DNA from: Trichopria drosophilae
Taxonomy: Eukaryota > Arthropoda > Insecta > Hymenoptera > Diapriidae
Assembly (NCBI GenBank): GCA_030407085.1
Contig: CM059584.1
Coordinates: 129,307,501 to 129,371,500, forward strand
Direction: 5' to 3'
DNA: 64,000 nt
In this document: positions 21,249-34,102 of the stretch, piece by piece
Layout of the letters: the number at the start of each line of letters is the position of its first letter
Position numbering within the stretch: the first letter of the stretch is position 1
Made by a program: the position numbers and the translations under genes
The notes under the pieces: generated by a model
What the model saw: the letters and a program-made list of their open reading frames with translations, nothing else
Databases searched by the model: none
Told to the model about the DNA's origin: nothing

Positions 21249-21293
21249 TCGATATATTGTTTCGTGGTTGTAATATAGTTCTCTTTGTTTCAA

Positions 21294-21299
21294 AATAAA
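21294..21299 (+). terminator. AATAAA polyadenylation signal of CCDC86
   Basis: AATAAA lies 46 bases after the CCDC86 stop codon. CCDC86 and BRIP1 converge, with only about 235 bases between their stop codons. Confidence 0.6.
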
Positions 21300-21483
21300 C
21301 TGTTATTTTTATATGAGTGAGGAATTAAAATAAAACGTAATAAACAAAATTTGTTTAAGACATTTTTAACGCTGAATAATACTGACATGATTGTAACATT
21401 CACTTGAACAATACAGTGAACAATTAATAGTACAAAAATGACATGGAATTAACAAATAATTAATCGTAAACGTAATACTGTTT

Positions 21484-24400
21484 TTAATCTGTTAGTTTTT
21501 GTCTGTCGTTTTCTTTTCGAACTTCAACGAAACTGGTGAGTTCGGTTCGCAGATTATTTCCACCATTGGCCCACTGAAACAACATTTTTTCTTATAATGT
21601 TTTCTTCACAAATTTAAAAAAATTGTTCAAATACGCACCAGAGATTTTATCCATTTCGGTAAGTAATTTGTGTTTGATTGCATAAGTAATCTGAAATCAT
21701 ACGAGTCAGGAAATGATCTACATTTTATCTGATAAAATTGAACTAACCTTTCGTCAACGAGTAACACTGCGCCCCAATCGTTTTGATGCCTAATACATCG
21801 ACCTAAAGCTTGATTCAAAGCTCTGAAAGCCTGGATTGTATACCACTCACTTCCCGAGAGTAAACCTCTACTTTGATTCTTGTCGTTGTAATCTTTTTTA
21901 AGTTTAACAGCCGGATCGATAAGAACGGCGAATGGAATACCAATCGTTAAAACGCAGCGAGCTTCATTATCGCTGAAATCTATTCCTTCTGCAACTTTCC
22001 CTCTAAAGACTGCAAACAGTAATACTCCGTTGATTCCTGTCGTAGACTCTGAAGTGGATTTAACAACACTGCGAAACTCTTTCATTGTGTCGTCAAGTTT
22101 ATTGCTGCCGCGTGGTTCTTGAAGGATGTGTTTGATATCTTGAATCTTATCCCAGACATTAGTTTCCTTCCACCTTTCGATTTGTGATGTCATCATAGAA
22201 TATGATGAGAAAAAACACAGAACACCATGAGGTATCGTGTGACAGACATCGAGTAATAACTTTCCCAAGTCGTCCTGAATTGAAACATATTTCATTTTTG
22301 TTTTATTATAATTAAAAAAAAATGTTTACTAACCTTGAAAGGCAAAGTATGGACTTTGTCGTACACTGCCCTTAACGGAACTCCGGTAGGACCGTGAGAA
22401 ATGGTACGAATATAAACTTGATCCTTCCCGATTACATGATTTGCATGCAACATATGTGGGAATCGTGTGCCCAATTCGCTTTGGAAGGATGTTGTCGGAG
22501 ACAGCGTTCCAGACGCCAAAATAATTGACCTAGCCATTTGAGCGATTGGTGCAAATATTACTGCAGGATTCATGCATAAAAGTTTGAGTGTACGTATTCG
22601 TTTTGGTCCATTTGAAGTCCATGTATTATTCGGTACCTTTATTATTCGATAAATTAACGTAAATGAGATTATTACTACTAATTTGTTAGTGAAATAGAAT
22701 ATCTGATTACCCTGAAAACAGTATTTGTACTCGGAGCCTCAATTACGTATGCCATATAATCGGTGGCATATTTCTCTGAGTAAACCATATTTACAGCTGT
22801 CATAATACTTTGTAAGGATGTCTTTGTTCCGATTCCAATAGTATTGTTATTCTTTGGAGTCGTGTCGTCTTCATCCATCTTCCGCAGTCCTTCTCGTGCA
22901 TTGTTGTAATCCGAAATGGCCTCTTTGCAAGCTTCGAAAAAGATATTGTAGTTTTGGCCCCCTAATTTATTTAGATCGAAGACACTTTGTAACTCTTTGC
23001 CATTCCAGTAGTCACTGACAAGATCTGTACCACTTCGACTTCGAGGTGGCGTTGTCAGAATTACGCTCTTTAGAAATTCCAGGAAGGTGCGTATGTAATT
23101 AGCAAGAATATTGTACGTGCTGCTATTGCATGTAGTGAAATCTTTTGCACGACCTGCAATCTCTTCGCATTCTCTTATTATTGCTTCCAGCATATCTTCA
23201 CTCATGTCGATGCTTCCTATGTCTCTGCACACATCTTCAATATTGTGTGCTTCGTCTAGGATTATTATCTCATTGTTCAGGTTGATTTGCATCTAGTGTG
23301 ATAATTAATTATATACGTATTAATTTGCATTAAATAATTATCACATATCTTTTCTGCGTACTTCAGTGCCGCAGAAATTAAAACATAAAATAAGACTTGT
23401 CGACAAATGCAAATAAGGATTAACCAGCAATCGAGATTGGATAGGATTGGATTGAAAATTTCAATTCATACTTTGATTCCGTAAATATGTATTCAAATGG
23501 ATTGAAATCCAAAGAAAGGAATCCAACTGCATTCAATTTTACGAATACAATCGGAAGCGTAATTTGCCGGATTAAATTTCAGAAAAAGTAATCCATCTGT
23601 ATTCAATTTTACAAACACAAAGAAGGAAACTTTTTTTGGATTGAAATGGATACACTTGGATAGTTTTGAATCCGTAATATTGAAAACGGATGCATTCAAT
23701 GTTTCGTTTTTAAATAGGAAACTTTTTTTGGATTGAAATGGATGCACTTGCGGATAGTTTTGAATCCGTAATGTTGAATACATATGTATTCAAAGTTTTG
23801 TTTTTGAAATACAACTTTTTTGGGATTGAAATGAATACACTTGAATAGTTTTGGATCCATAATGTTGAATACGGATGTACTGAAAGTTTTGTTTCTGAAA
23901 TACAGCTTTTTTTGGATTGAAATGAATGCACTTGAATAGTTTTGAATCCGTAATGTTGAATACGGATGCATTGAAAGTTTCGTTTTGAAGCAGGAAACTT
24001 TTGTTGGATTGAAATGAATACACTTGGATAGTTTTGAATCCGAAATATTGAATACGGGTGTATTCAAAATATTGTTTTTGAAATACAACTTTTTTTGGAT
24101 TCAAATGAATACACTTGGATAGTTTTGAATCCGAAATATTGAATACGGGTGTATTCAAAGTATTGTTTTTGAAATACAACTTTTTTGGGATTGAAATGAA
24201 TGCACTTGAATAGTTTTGGATCCGTAATGTTGAATACGGATGTACTGAAAGTTTTGTTTCTGAAATACAGCTTTTTTTGGATTGAAATGAATACACTTGA
24301 ATAGTTTTGAATCCGTAATGTTGAATACGGATGCATTCAATATTACGTTTTCTAAATAGAAAACTTGTTTTGGATTGAAATGGATACACTTGGATAGTTT

Positions 24401-27400
24401 TGAATCTGTAATGTTGAATACGGATGTATTGAAAGTTTCGTTTTGAAGCAAGAAACTTTTGTTGGATTGAAATGAATACACTTGGATAGTTTTGAATCCG
24501 AAATATTGAATACGGGTGTATTCAAAGTATTGTTTTTGAAATACAACTTTTTTTTTATTCAAATGAATACACTTGGATAGTTTTGAATCAGTAATGTTGA
24601 ATACGGAGGCATTCAATATTTCGTTTTGAAGCAGGAAACTTTTTTTGGATTGAAATGAATACACTTAGATAGTTTTGAATCCGTAATGTTGAATACGGAT
24701 GTATTTAAGATGTAATTTTTAAATAGAAAACATTTTTTTGATTAATATGAATTCAGAAAGTAACCTTTTTATTCGTACGAACGAATAGAATTGTATTTAC
24801 ATATTAAAATGGATTCATCGTTGACCAAAGTATGGATTCAGAATTTAATAATTGAATCCAATTCTATACAACTCTATCAAAATTCGATTGGTGGGTAATT
24901 TCTATAAAGACTCAATCTTTTGTCAATCATTTTTTATTTGAATTCTAGAAGAAAAATAAAGATTTGAATTCTAGCAAATGAATGATTCAAAAGTATTCAG
25001 ATTTATGGGTTTGAATCCTATTCGCTGGTCTCCGTGATTAACGCTTTACTTTTAATACTTTTAATATTCTAATTTATGAGTGAGCTAGCCTCATTTTGAA
25101 TACTTCCAAATAAATGTTTACCAAAATGTTCTCAATACAGTAGCCCTTCCCTTATTCTAATTTCCCTTACTTTAATGTCTTCCCTTATTCTAATTTTTTT
25201 CTCTTCTATTCTAATATTTCCCCTCACGCGTTCTTCCCACTGCCATGTGTGGACGTGTGGATTTTCTGTAAATACAAATAACGGCGCATGCGCACCAAAA
25301 GAAAAAGGAACAAAAGTCTAAATAGTGGGGGCGAGGAGAAAATTAGAATAAGGGAAGAAGGGAAGGACTACTGTACTTGTGACTCGTTCTGAATACTTTT
25401 TGGAGCATTCGTAACATTTACAAATATGTAGTCTATAATTTGTAAATCATTTTGTATACTTCGAAGCTAAGAGATATGTAGCATTCCGATGTACATTAAC
25501 GCCCAAGGGCCACTTCTTCTTGCGTCAATTTCAGTCCAGTATTTCGTATCAAAATCGAAGTTAACAAAAATTGAGAAGTACCTACTATTTTCGTGGACGC
25601 TCTTCAAGATTCTGAGGTCAAAATTGGGTTTCATCCATCGGGAATTCCAATATGGCGCCGAATTTTGAAACAATCTCCAATTGCGAAATATTTATTCTTA
25701 CGAATTTTTTTCGAGCCCTTCGAATATTGGGATTCTATTGAAACTCTGAACAAAGGTGAACAAAATACTTCAATTTTATGGACAAATTTTACTTTTATAC
25801 CCTACATCGTTCTAACGACCTGAAAATGGCCGCAACAATGAAAATTTCTTTAAAATTCTTAGAATTTACCAAGAAATATCACGGAATTTTTTTGATTTTT
25901 TTTTACGACATTTGGGGATTTTTTAACAAATTTTTTTCCAAATTGTAATTTGTTTACGAAAAATTACGGAAAAAATTTACTGTATTTTCTAATGAATTCT
26001 AAGAATTTTTTGTTCTTTGCAATTTTTTCCAAATGTTAAAAGTTTTCGAGAAAAAAAATCATAAACTATAATATTTAATAAAAATATTAAATAAAAAATA
26101 CAAAGGAGGACAAACTCTTAGAATTCATAAGAGAATACACTAAATTTTTTCAGAATTTTTCGAAAATAAATTACAATTTTGATAAAATTTAATCACAAAA
26201 ATTTTTTTAAATTTTGAAAAAACTTGATATTTATCGATAAATTCTGAGAACTTTTTATTCTTACTATTTTATTAAAAAAGATCGTAGTTTTTGAGTTAGA
26301 AGGGCCAGAAAATTTCAACGAAATTTTCATTGTTGCGGCCATTTTGAGGTCGTTAGAATGATGAAGGGTAAAAAAGTAAAATTTTTCCTTATAATTGAAG
26401 TATTTTGTTCACATTTGTTCAGAGTTTGAATAGAATCCCAATATTCTAAGGGCTCGAAAAAATTGGTAAGAATAAATATTCCAATTTTTTTCAAATTCGG
26501 CGCCATATTGGAATTCCTAATGGCTGAAATTCAATTTTGACCTCGGAATCTTGAAGAGCGACCTCGAAACCAGTAGGATATGTATCTCTTAATTTTTGTT
26601 AACTTCCATTTTGATACAAAATACTCGATTGAAATAGAAGGAAGAAAAAGTGTCCTTTGGGCGTTAATGGGTTAAGAATAATTCAATTTTCAATTCTTCT
26701 TAATAATTTTTCGTTTAGTGGGATTTTGTATAGATTAGATGTTCGGTATGTATTTTCTAGTCTCGAAGTACTAAAAGTCATAGCAAGTGATTCAATAAAT
26801 AAAATGATTTAAATATTCAAAATTAATTCTTTTCAATATTAATAAAATTGAAAACATAAACAATAATTATTTTATGACTTTCTAAACGAACTGGAGATTT
26901 GACAGAAGGAAGAACTGGATACACGTAGTGAAATAAGGATGTAGAAAACAATATTTAATTACGATATGCATGAAAAAGTAGAATTATAGTTTTTGTGCAA
27001 GGAAGTAACATACATTTTTAAATAAAATGACAATTTGGTTAAATTTTGTTATTTATGTAGTAATTATTTAGATAATAAAGTTTGAAATTCGTTAAAAATT
27101 ACGAGAAGATTTAAATGTCACGAAGAGTTTAACCTGAAAACTCACAAAAAAGTACATCCGCCATATTGGATCAGCCATTTTAAATGTTGAAAGTTCAACT
27201 ATGCATTTGTATCCAACAAAAAATAACCTGTTTGTGTAGAACAATTTTTCAACAAATTCACTTTTAATAGTGATGATGAAATATTGTGTGCAAATTTATA
27301 TGAAAAACTACAGAAAGTAACCACTATTAAATAATTTGCAAAATATATACTAAATAATAACAAAAGTATCTTAACTCGTTTCTTCCCGTAATATCCCAAA

Positions 27401-30400
27401 ATTTACCTTTTTTTTTTCACGAGGCTCGTTTTTATTTTCAAAATTACTAAATTGTATTCTTCCCGAACTTTCTGAATCTAGTCTCAGATTGACTCTATCT
27501 ACCTCCATTTTTTTTAACTAAAGTGGTTTAAACACAAATAAGTCGTGAATTTTGAAAAAGTGTTTTCAAATAATCGTATTTTTTAAGAGGAAACCTCCTT
27601 CGGATCAGGCTAAATCTGGTGACATAAATAGGTATATTAAGATAGAGCGGTTATTAATTCACTATTCAAGATGGCCGATTAAAAATGGCGACTTGTATCC
27701 CTTTTATGGCATGCAAAATTTTGCAATTACCGTCCAGTCCAAACGACTGAACAGATTTTATTGAAACTTTGTATATGTCTCTGAAATTGCTCAACACGAA
27801 TCTGCTCTTACATTTAAGAAATTAAAAATGGCGGATCCAATAAGTCGGTGAAAATTTTGTAAAAATTATCCTGTTCTATGTAAATTATTGTATTGGTTGC
27901 GCAACGTGATAATTGCATTAGCGGAGTCAGACGATGCCACGAAATCGTCCACGATTGTACACTGATGGTAGATAAGTAGTAATATTCACAGCTTTCGAAA
28001 TTTGCGATTTCTGAAATTTCATTCAATATTAATGTAAAGTAATTTGCAAGGAAAGGGATAATTTATACAAAATTTTGAGCGCCATATTGGATCCGTCATG
28101 TTCAATTTTAAAATTCCAACGAATTTGTAATCAGTGACCTAAAAAACCTTTATATAATAATTTGCACTGAAGGGGACGATATTTACAAAATTTTGACCGT
28201 CATACTGGATTCGCCATTTTGAATTTCTTAAATGATACTTCTGATTCATGTTCAGCCATTCTAGACAGATATAAATATATACAAAGTTTTCATAAAATCC
28301 GTTAAGTCACTTGGGCTAACGGTAATTGTAAAATTTTAATTGACATAACAGGGATGAGAGCCGCCATTTTGAATTGTGAATTAATAACCATCCTATCTTA
28401 ATATAACTATTTGCCACCAGATAAAGAGATTTAGCTGGATCCGAAGGCGGTTTCCTGTTAAAAAATACGATTATTCGAAAACATTTTTTTTAAATTCCAG
28501 ATTGGCTCATGTTTAAATCGCTTTAGTAACAAAATGGCGGCAGATAGCGTCAATCTGCGACCGAATTTAGGAAGTTCGAGAAAAAATACAATAAGTGTTA
28601 TATAAAAACGATTGATTATTTTTCCCCCTAAAACATATCATGAAAAAAGGTAAATATCTGTAATGGAAAGGTACGATAATATAAATGTGCGATTTGATCC
28701 CAGAATATTCAAAATCTCGTCATTTTTAGGCATTTTTCTGCAGTTTACGGACATCGAACTTTAAAGGAATTCGTTAACCCCTTGACTCCCAATGACGAAG
28801 ATCTTTGTCAGTTTGGATTTTTCCCAGACTGTCAGAAAAATGCAAATCTTTGTCATGATATAAAGTAGACTAAAAGATTCTGGATTTTATGTAAAATAAA
28901 ACCAAATCCATTTCTAGACTGTCTAAGGTGTACTGAATATGATGGCGTTGTCCATTTTCATAATCGCTGTGTAAAAATAGTATTTTTCGCCCCTAGGACG
29001 CAAAATGACATTTCGCGCCCGAGGGGCAAACAAACTTTTTTGTCGCAGCCGGTCACAAAATGCAATGAGCGCCCGTTGACCTCGACCATATATCTCTATG
29101 GTTACAATCCAAACCGGGCGAAAAATCGCATTTTGCGCCCTCCAAACCGGGCGAAAAATCGCATTTTGCGGCCTACTGCGACAAAAAGAATATAAATCCA
29201 CAAAGATGGTAGTTTTCACAATTTTTGCAAAATCTCAGTCATGAAATATGACATTTTGTTCAATCAATTTATGCATAAAAAGTGTATAAAACCGCTTGAA
29301 ATTTGTTACTTGGGGGAGTTTCGGGGTCGCTGATAACGAAGCTGAGGTCAGATTTTGGGACTTCAAAATGGTGGATCCAATATGGCGGACACTTTTTTGT
29401 AAAGTCTAACCATACTGCTTGAAACTTGTCATTCGGGGTTTCGGGGTCACTGATTACGAATCTGAAGTTAGATTTTGGAAATTCAAAATGGCGGATCCAA
29501 TATGACGGGCACTTTTTTGAAAAGTCTAACCATTCTGCTTGAAACTTGTTACTCGGGGGTTTTCGAGGTCACTGATTACAAATCTGATGATATATTTTGA
29601 AAATTTAAAATGACGGGTACAATATAGCGGAAAAATTTTCCAAAAATGGAACCATTTTGGTTGAAAAATTTTCAAAATCCAACTTCAAATTCGTAATCAT
29701 TGATCCCGAAAACCTCAGAATAACAAATATCAAATGAAATGGTTGGAATTTAGAAAAGTTGTCCGTCATTTTGAATGATCAAAATCTGACTTCAGATTTG
29801 TAATCAGCGACCTCGAAAACCCCGAGTAACAAATTTCAACCGGAATAGTTGGAATTTGGAAAATTTGTCCGCCATTTCGAATTTTCAAAATCTGACTTCA
29901 GATTCGTAATCAGCGTCCCAAAATACCCTGATACACCAAGTTAAAGTAAAATCTAACAAATTTTGTTTTTTGTCATTTTGTGCATTTTTTGTGAAATTCT
30001 CGTGGCAGTCCAGAGGTGAAGTAGAATGTCGCCATCGGAAATTTTTCAAACGCTAATTACGAATCTGATGTCAAAATTATGAAATGCAAATGGCGCGTGC
30101 AAAATGGCGGAACACAAATTTGACTTCGATGTGTACGAATCTCGGTATTCTGATGTTTTTCGGATCGGTATTTACGAATAAAAGCATATAATGTTGAAAT
30201 TCAAAATGGAGAACTAAACATCATCAAAACAAATTGATTTGCGTGTAATTATACTATATTTAAATGATCGTACTCGTCTGAATAATTATATGGTCTATCA
30301 GTTTTGCAAAAATATACGAAACCATTAAAAAAAGTTTTCCTGACAAAAATAAAAATGGTCTCTCTTTCAACTATTCTTGGGTATTTGTCCGGACTATTGA

Positions 30401-33348
30401 CAAACCTAAATTTTAGCATCTCATCGGAAAAAGTCACTTAAATGAACAAAGACATACATGTGTTAATTTAGAATATGGCTTATTATAAGCAATTGCATTA
30501 CTGCTCATTTTTGTAAAAAATTGTAAAATTATATACGTACACTCTCTCGAATAGCTGGATCGATAAGATAGTTGTACGGGCAGAAGATAATTTCTGCGGT
30601 TGGCATTAACGATCTCGCTGCAAAATATGGACAAGCGCCTTGTTTCTCTCCCAATTCGACGAGATCTTCGATGTCCCAAGGCGTGCCGAGTTTTAATCGT
30701 TGTAATTGATAATACGAGGACATAACACCTTTGTTATCGTCAGTATAAAACGGACATTTTTGACGCTGAAAAATACGAAATAAGTACTTGAAATAAATAA
30801 TATTAATGTGATAATCTGATTCCCCCAAGCCTGATATATTTGTTTACACTCCAATCTTCCATAACTGTAATGGCTTTTCGCATCTGGCCTCGAATTTGAC
30901 CTTCACTATGACCTTGAAGGTCATTAAAATTTTAAATGTACATTTATCAACATAACCTCATATGTGCAACATCGTGGCCATCTAAATGAAAATAATGGGA
31001 CTTTTTATATCTGGGTATAATCCTAAAGATTGCCAAATTTAATTTCTGAAGGTCACTTAAAGGAAATACATTTATTTTTAGCTGAGCACGCAAATGTAGC
31101 CGAAAAATCACTTGCTTGTTGGGAAACATTTGGTTTAATAAATGTCGTGGTAATGGTAAAGTTCGACAGTGCGTTGAAGTCAAATTCACTACAATCCTAC
31201 AGAAATGGTAAGAAGGTTCACTCAAAATCCTCTCTTTTTATTTCTGGATGTACAAACATTAGGTCCCATTTAGAAAAAAGAGCACTGTCTTCTGCAAGGG
31301 CAAGGTCAAATGCAAGACCACTATTAAAAAGCCGGACAGCATTTTTAAAATTTTTGTGTAACCGTTGTTTTTACATGAAAAACGAACACAAAAAGAGGAT
31401 GCGAAGGTACCGATTACTGTTTCGATATTACCACTTCTTACTCTCTCATCTTAGAAGCTAAAATAAATACATGCTGAGTGTGAGGTTACCGATTACAGAG
31501 TCCAGGTATCATGTTCCGTATTTTCTCAAAACTGGAAAGTCATTTCAAGATCAAAACCGTTTGACCTTAGGGTTAGACCAAGTTTGGAGGTCATTTATTT
31601 CACTTTGAGGTCCTATATGAAAGGGATTCCAAATCTTAATCAATGCAGGGTTTTATTCGATGAAAAAGCACAAACGGTTTGGTTTCAAAATAACCTTAAA
31701 TAAGTACGCCATATTTAAGTAGGTTTGATCAATGAATGACTTTCCATTTAGATGTCAAGGTCGGTGATTCTAAAGACCTAGCACACGTAATTGATGTACC
31801 GTGGAATACAAAGATAAAAGACTGTCGACTTTTTGAATTTCGGTTTTCTAACATGTCGATTTCCCTGCAAATAATTAGTTATGTCAGTTAGTGGAAAGTG
31901 GAGGATGTTTTCCATAGTAATTGTTTGCGTAGAATCCGAATCCGCAGTCAGAATTGATTCATCATGTCAGCAGGTTGAGATGTTTGAAGTTGCATACCTA
32001 AAAATTCAGTTTTTGGATGCGTTTGAGGTTATGTACAAAAGACATAAAATTGTGATTGGGTGTTTCCGTTGGTTGGTTCATATTGTACTCTTTCTCTTTA
32101 ATTTGAGAGTGGCAGAGTTCCATTGCGATTTTTTCTTTCTTCGCCAAGCTTCGCCATCTTGAAATTACGAGTTATATCCCATTGAGCATATGTATTAAAT
32201 ACTTTGAAACAGATTTTCTTTTACGAATTTGAAGTAGAAATATTAAAATTTTCAAATTCAAAATGGCGTATAAAAAAGTTTTTAAAAAACATTCGCAATA
32301 TTACCACATGTTTTTAGTTGTTTATATTTATACAGGTTTCATGACATTGAATTTGACCTTGAGCTTATCCCCCAAGGTCATTTCGAGGTAAATTTTGTTT
32401 AAATGATCTTGGTGAAGAAAAATCGTAATGGAATTCTGCAATGGAAAGAGTAGTACTATATGATCCAACTAAATGAAAACCCCTAACAATTTGTGTCTTC
32501 TGTCCATCAACCTCAAAAACAGCAAAAACGGTATTTTTTGGGTACATAGCCTTAAATATCTCACAATACTGACGTGACTGGACAGTTTTAACCACGGATT
32601 CGAATGTACCCAAAAAATTACTTCGAAAATGGCCTGTCACTTTCCAACAACAAAACCATACTTGACTGTGTTTTTAGCAGCTTTTAGCAGCTCGGACATT
32701 ATTTCATCTAGCATCTCTCACTAATAAACGATTAAAGTTATTCGAAAATTGTCGTGTTATGGTGTAGTATTTCTTTAAAAATCTCTACTTACACTTTTTG
32801 GATCCAGTAATTCGTTACACACTTGTGTTTTATTCCTGTCCGTGTTTTGGATACATGTGAATTCTCGGCTACTCAAGATCGTCATCCTTTTTTAAAACAA
32901 GTAAGACATTATTCAATTTTTATACACAATATCTTCAATTTAAAAAATTGTAATTAATTTTTTATGATGGATTGGTGATGGATTGTGACAAATTACAATT
33001 ATGCCAAATGCTTATCATTCTTAGAATTCATTTAAAAATCGAATGAGGCAATAAACATTGTCAATTGGATAAAAAATAAATTAAAATTCTTCATTTATAT
33101 TGCCTCTTAGTTGACCGTCACTTGAATCGAATTAAATCATGCAATAATAAATTATATTATATAAAACTAGAAATATACTTACATTTGTGAATGTTAACAA
33201 ATATTTCAGAAATATAGAAACATCGCTTACTTTTTTTTCCTGTATATAGTTTTTCTAAATTCTCTAATGACTTGTTCAATCTGTTTGTGCGTTCGAGATC
33301 CATAATAAATTTTCGGTGTGCGCATAGATTCTTCTTTTTCAATTATCT
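21484..33348 (-). CDS. BRIP1: BRIP1/FANCJ-type Fe-S DNA helicase (helicase core, 5' part further upstream)
   Basis: Minus-strand exons join in phase: 33231-33348, 32793-32886, 30541-30765, 22711-23292, 22334-22636, 21748-22274, 21639-21690 and 21484-21573 (TAA). This is a superfamily 2 5'-3' helicase (XPD/DinG group); FANCJ unwinds G-quadruplex and repair intermediates in the nucleus (family knowledge). Visible motifs: Ia YYGSRTHKQIEQVIRE; the four Fe-S cysteines (SREFTC, QVCNELL, RQKCPFY, GACPYF); PYNYLIDPAIRES; DEAHNIED (motif II); LASGTLSP; GKVAEGIDFSD (V); QALGRCIRHQNDWG (VI). The RES/M junction and GRCIRH.NDWG are BRIP1-like rather than RTEL1 or DDX11. The protein ends only about 46 residues after motif VI's VDER, so the long C-terminal partner-binding region of vertebrate BRIP1 is absent. 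Walker A is not among these exons. One intron is 7248 bases and full of repeats. Confidence 0.93.
23590..24740. repeat. Satellite array, ~91-bp unit, about 12 copies, in a BRIP1 intron
   Basis: The phrase GATAGTTTTGAATCCGTAAT recurs at about 23660, 23755, 23845, 23935, 24028, 24120, 24210, 24302, 24395, 24487, 24580 and 24670, a spacing of 90-95. Each unit also holds GATTGAAATGAATACACTTG and TTGAATACGGATGTATTCAA. GAATCCGTA and TACGGATGCATTC in each unit can pair as a small hairpin. Degraded units extend to about 23450 and 24790. Long open frames on the minus strand change frame from unit to unit and are not genes. Confidence 0.92.
25138..25373. mobile_element. pogo-like MITE, 236 bp, in a BRIP1 intron
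   Basis: The ends CAGTAGCCCTTCCCTTATTC and the complement of GAATAAGGGAAGAAGGGAAG...CTACTG pair, with a small internal duplication on the right. TA lies on both sides (25136-25137 and 25374-25375). The body is GC-rich (GGCGCATGCGCACC). No coding sequence is present. Confidence 0.78.
25492..26676. mobile_element. piggyBac-like foldback, copy B (nearly complete), in a BRIP1 intron
   Basis: The left arm starts CATTAACGCCCAAGGGCC and the right arm ends GGGCGTTAATGGG with TTAA at 26673-26676. The arms mirror each other through GTATCAAAATCGAAGTT, GAGGTCAAAATTGGGTTTC, GCGCCGAATTT and CCTCAAAATGGCC-type blocks. The core holds AAATATCACGGAATTTTTT and ACAAAAAATTCTTAG phrases in both orientations. It has no transposase. 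Confidence 0.75.
27447..28600. repeat. Foldback, ~1.15 kb, in a BRIP1 intron
   Basis: The left arm (TCTTCCCGAACTTTCTGAAT, GTCTCAGATTGACTC, CGTATTTTTTAAGAGGAAACC, CCTTCGGATCAGGCTAAATC, GGTGACATAAATAGG) is matched inversely at 28340-28600 (GATTTAGCTGGATCCGAAGG, GGTTTCCTGTTAAAAAATACG, GGAAGTTCGAGAAAAAATACA). The middle contains several CAAAATGGCGGATCC-like phrases. Confidence 0.75.
28975..29190. repeat. GC-rich tandem pieces with TTTTGCGCCC phrases
   Basis: A unit of about 36 bases (CCAAACCGGGCGAAAAATCG then CATTTTGCG) is repeated twice in tandem at 29107-29175. Inverted variants (TTTTTCGCCCC, GCAAAATGACATTTCGCGCC) lie to the left. Its GC content stands out in this intron. Confidence 0.6.
29270..30130. 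repeat. Array of CAAAATGGCGGATCC repeats in direct then inverted orientation
   Basis: Three direct units of about 125-130 bases (GAAACTTGT, then GGGGTCACTGATTACGAATC, then TTCAAAATGGCGGATCCAAT) run from 29290 to 29640. They are followed by inverted units to about 29930 (GACTTCAGATTCGTAATCAG, GACCTCGAAAACCCC) and decayed ones beyond. Single fragments of the same family occur at 4015-4265, 27130-28400, 51080-51190 and 52080-52150. Confidence 0.75.
31876..32650. repeat. Foldback, ~775 bp, in a BRIP1 intron
   Basis: The left arm (GTTAGTGGAAAGTGGAGGAT, GTTTGAGGTTATGTACAAAAG, GAGTTCCATTGCGATTTTTTC) is matched inversely by the right arm (GAAAAATCGTAATGGAATTC, GTCCATCAACCTCAAAAAC, CCTGTCACTTTCCAAC). 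Identity is moderate. No ends with a clear target-site duplication were found. Confidence 0.6.
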
Positions 33349-33918
33349 CTACAAATAAAATATATACCATTTAGTATTTTTCTACTGAAAAACAAATGGT
33401 TCCAAACATATTTATCCAATACGATAATCTTTTGAAAACTCCATTTGATTAATTTACACCATGTTCAACTACCCTATTATCACTTTTTTAAACTTTCTAC
33501 CACGATTTATAATATAAATTTTATTATTCGACGTAGTTTGAGAGCATATAATACTTTCTGATATTTTTATAACTATTTACGTTTTTTTGTTTAAGATTAT
33601 TGTAAAATTCGTAGCTATTACCTGACTGTCACATAAAAGGAATAAACAATGTTTTCTGTACAATAAGAACGAAACAAAATATTAAATAATAATTCAACAC
33701 TTGGGCCACAATTCTTCTGCTTAAAATTTCTCATTTTATTTATTTTTAAATATAGCATATGGAGTTTATAATGGAATTTTTGTATTTTTTACTTATTTTG
33801 TTATAACAAATTGTTTAACGTGAATTTAAGTAACATATCCAAAATTGATTTACAGTCGGAGTACGGATAAATAAGATTATTTGAAATTGTACAAGAACGT
33901 AATTGAAGGTTGACATGT

Positions 33919-34102
33919 ACTCTCTAAATTCCATGGATTGAAAATTGAGGCACTCTTTTATGAAGACTGAAAATGTCATTCTAGGAAGAGTGACATTTCA
34001 GTCCATCAAGAGAGAAAGAAAACAAACTCATTCTGAATAGAGCGAAAATTTCATTCTTCGTGAAAGATTGGCTCAATTTTCACTCCAGGGAATGTAGAGA
34101 GT
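33919..34102. mobile_element. MITE with ACTCTCTA ends, 184 bp, in a BRIP1 intron
   Basis: ACTCTCTAAATTCC...GATTGAAAATTGAG on the left is matched inversely by CTCAATTTTCACTCC...GGAATGTAGAGAGT on the right. A related GGGAGCAAAATAGC repeat cluster with mirrored pieces follows at 34115-34370. Confidence 0.65.

Noticed and set aside
23493..24664. Overlapping minus-strand open frames of 64-199 codons with repeating peptide (YSTLRIQNYS)
   Set aside because: They are the ~91-bp satellite read through; the unit is not a multiple of three, so the frame shifts from unit to unit.
31030..31461. 143-codon plus-strand frame
   Set aside because: Lies inside a BRIP1 intron on the opposite strand, in decayed repeat text, without a recognisable motif.
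33157..33342. 61-codon minus frame starting MKKKNLCAHRK
   Set aside because: It is the wrong frame over a real BRIP1 exon; the correct frame (33231-33348) gives the YYGSRTHKQIEQ motif and matches neighbouring exon phases.
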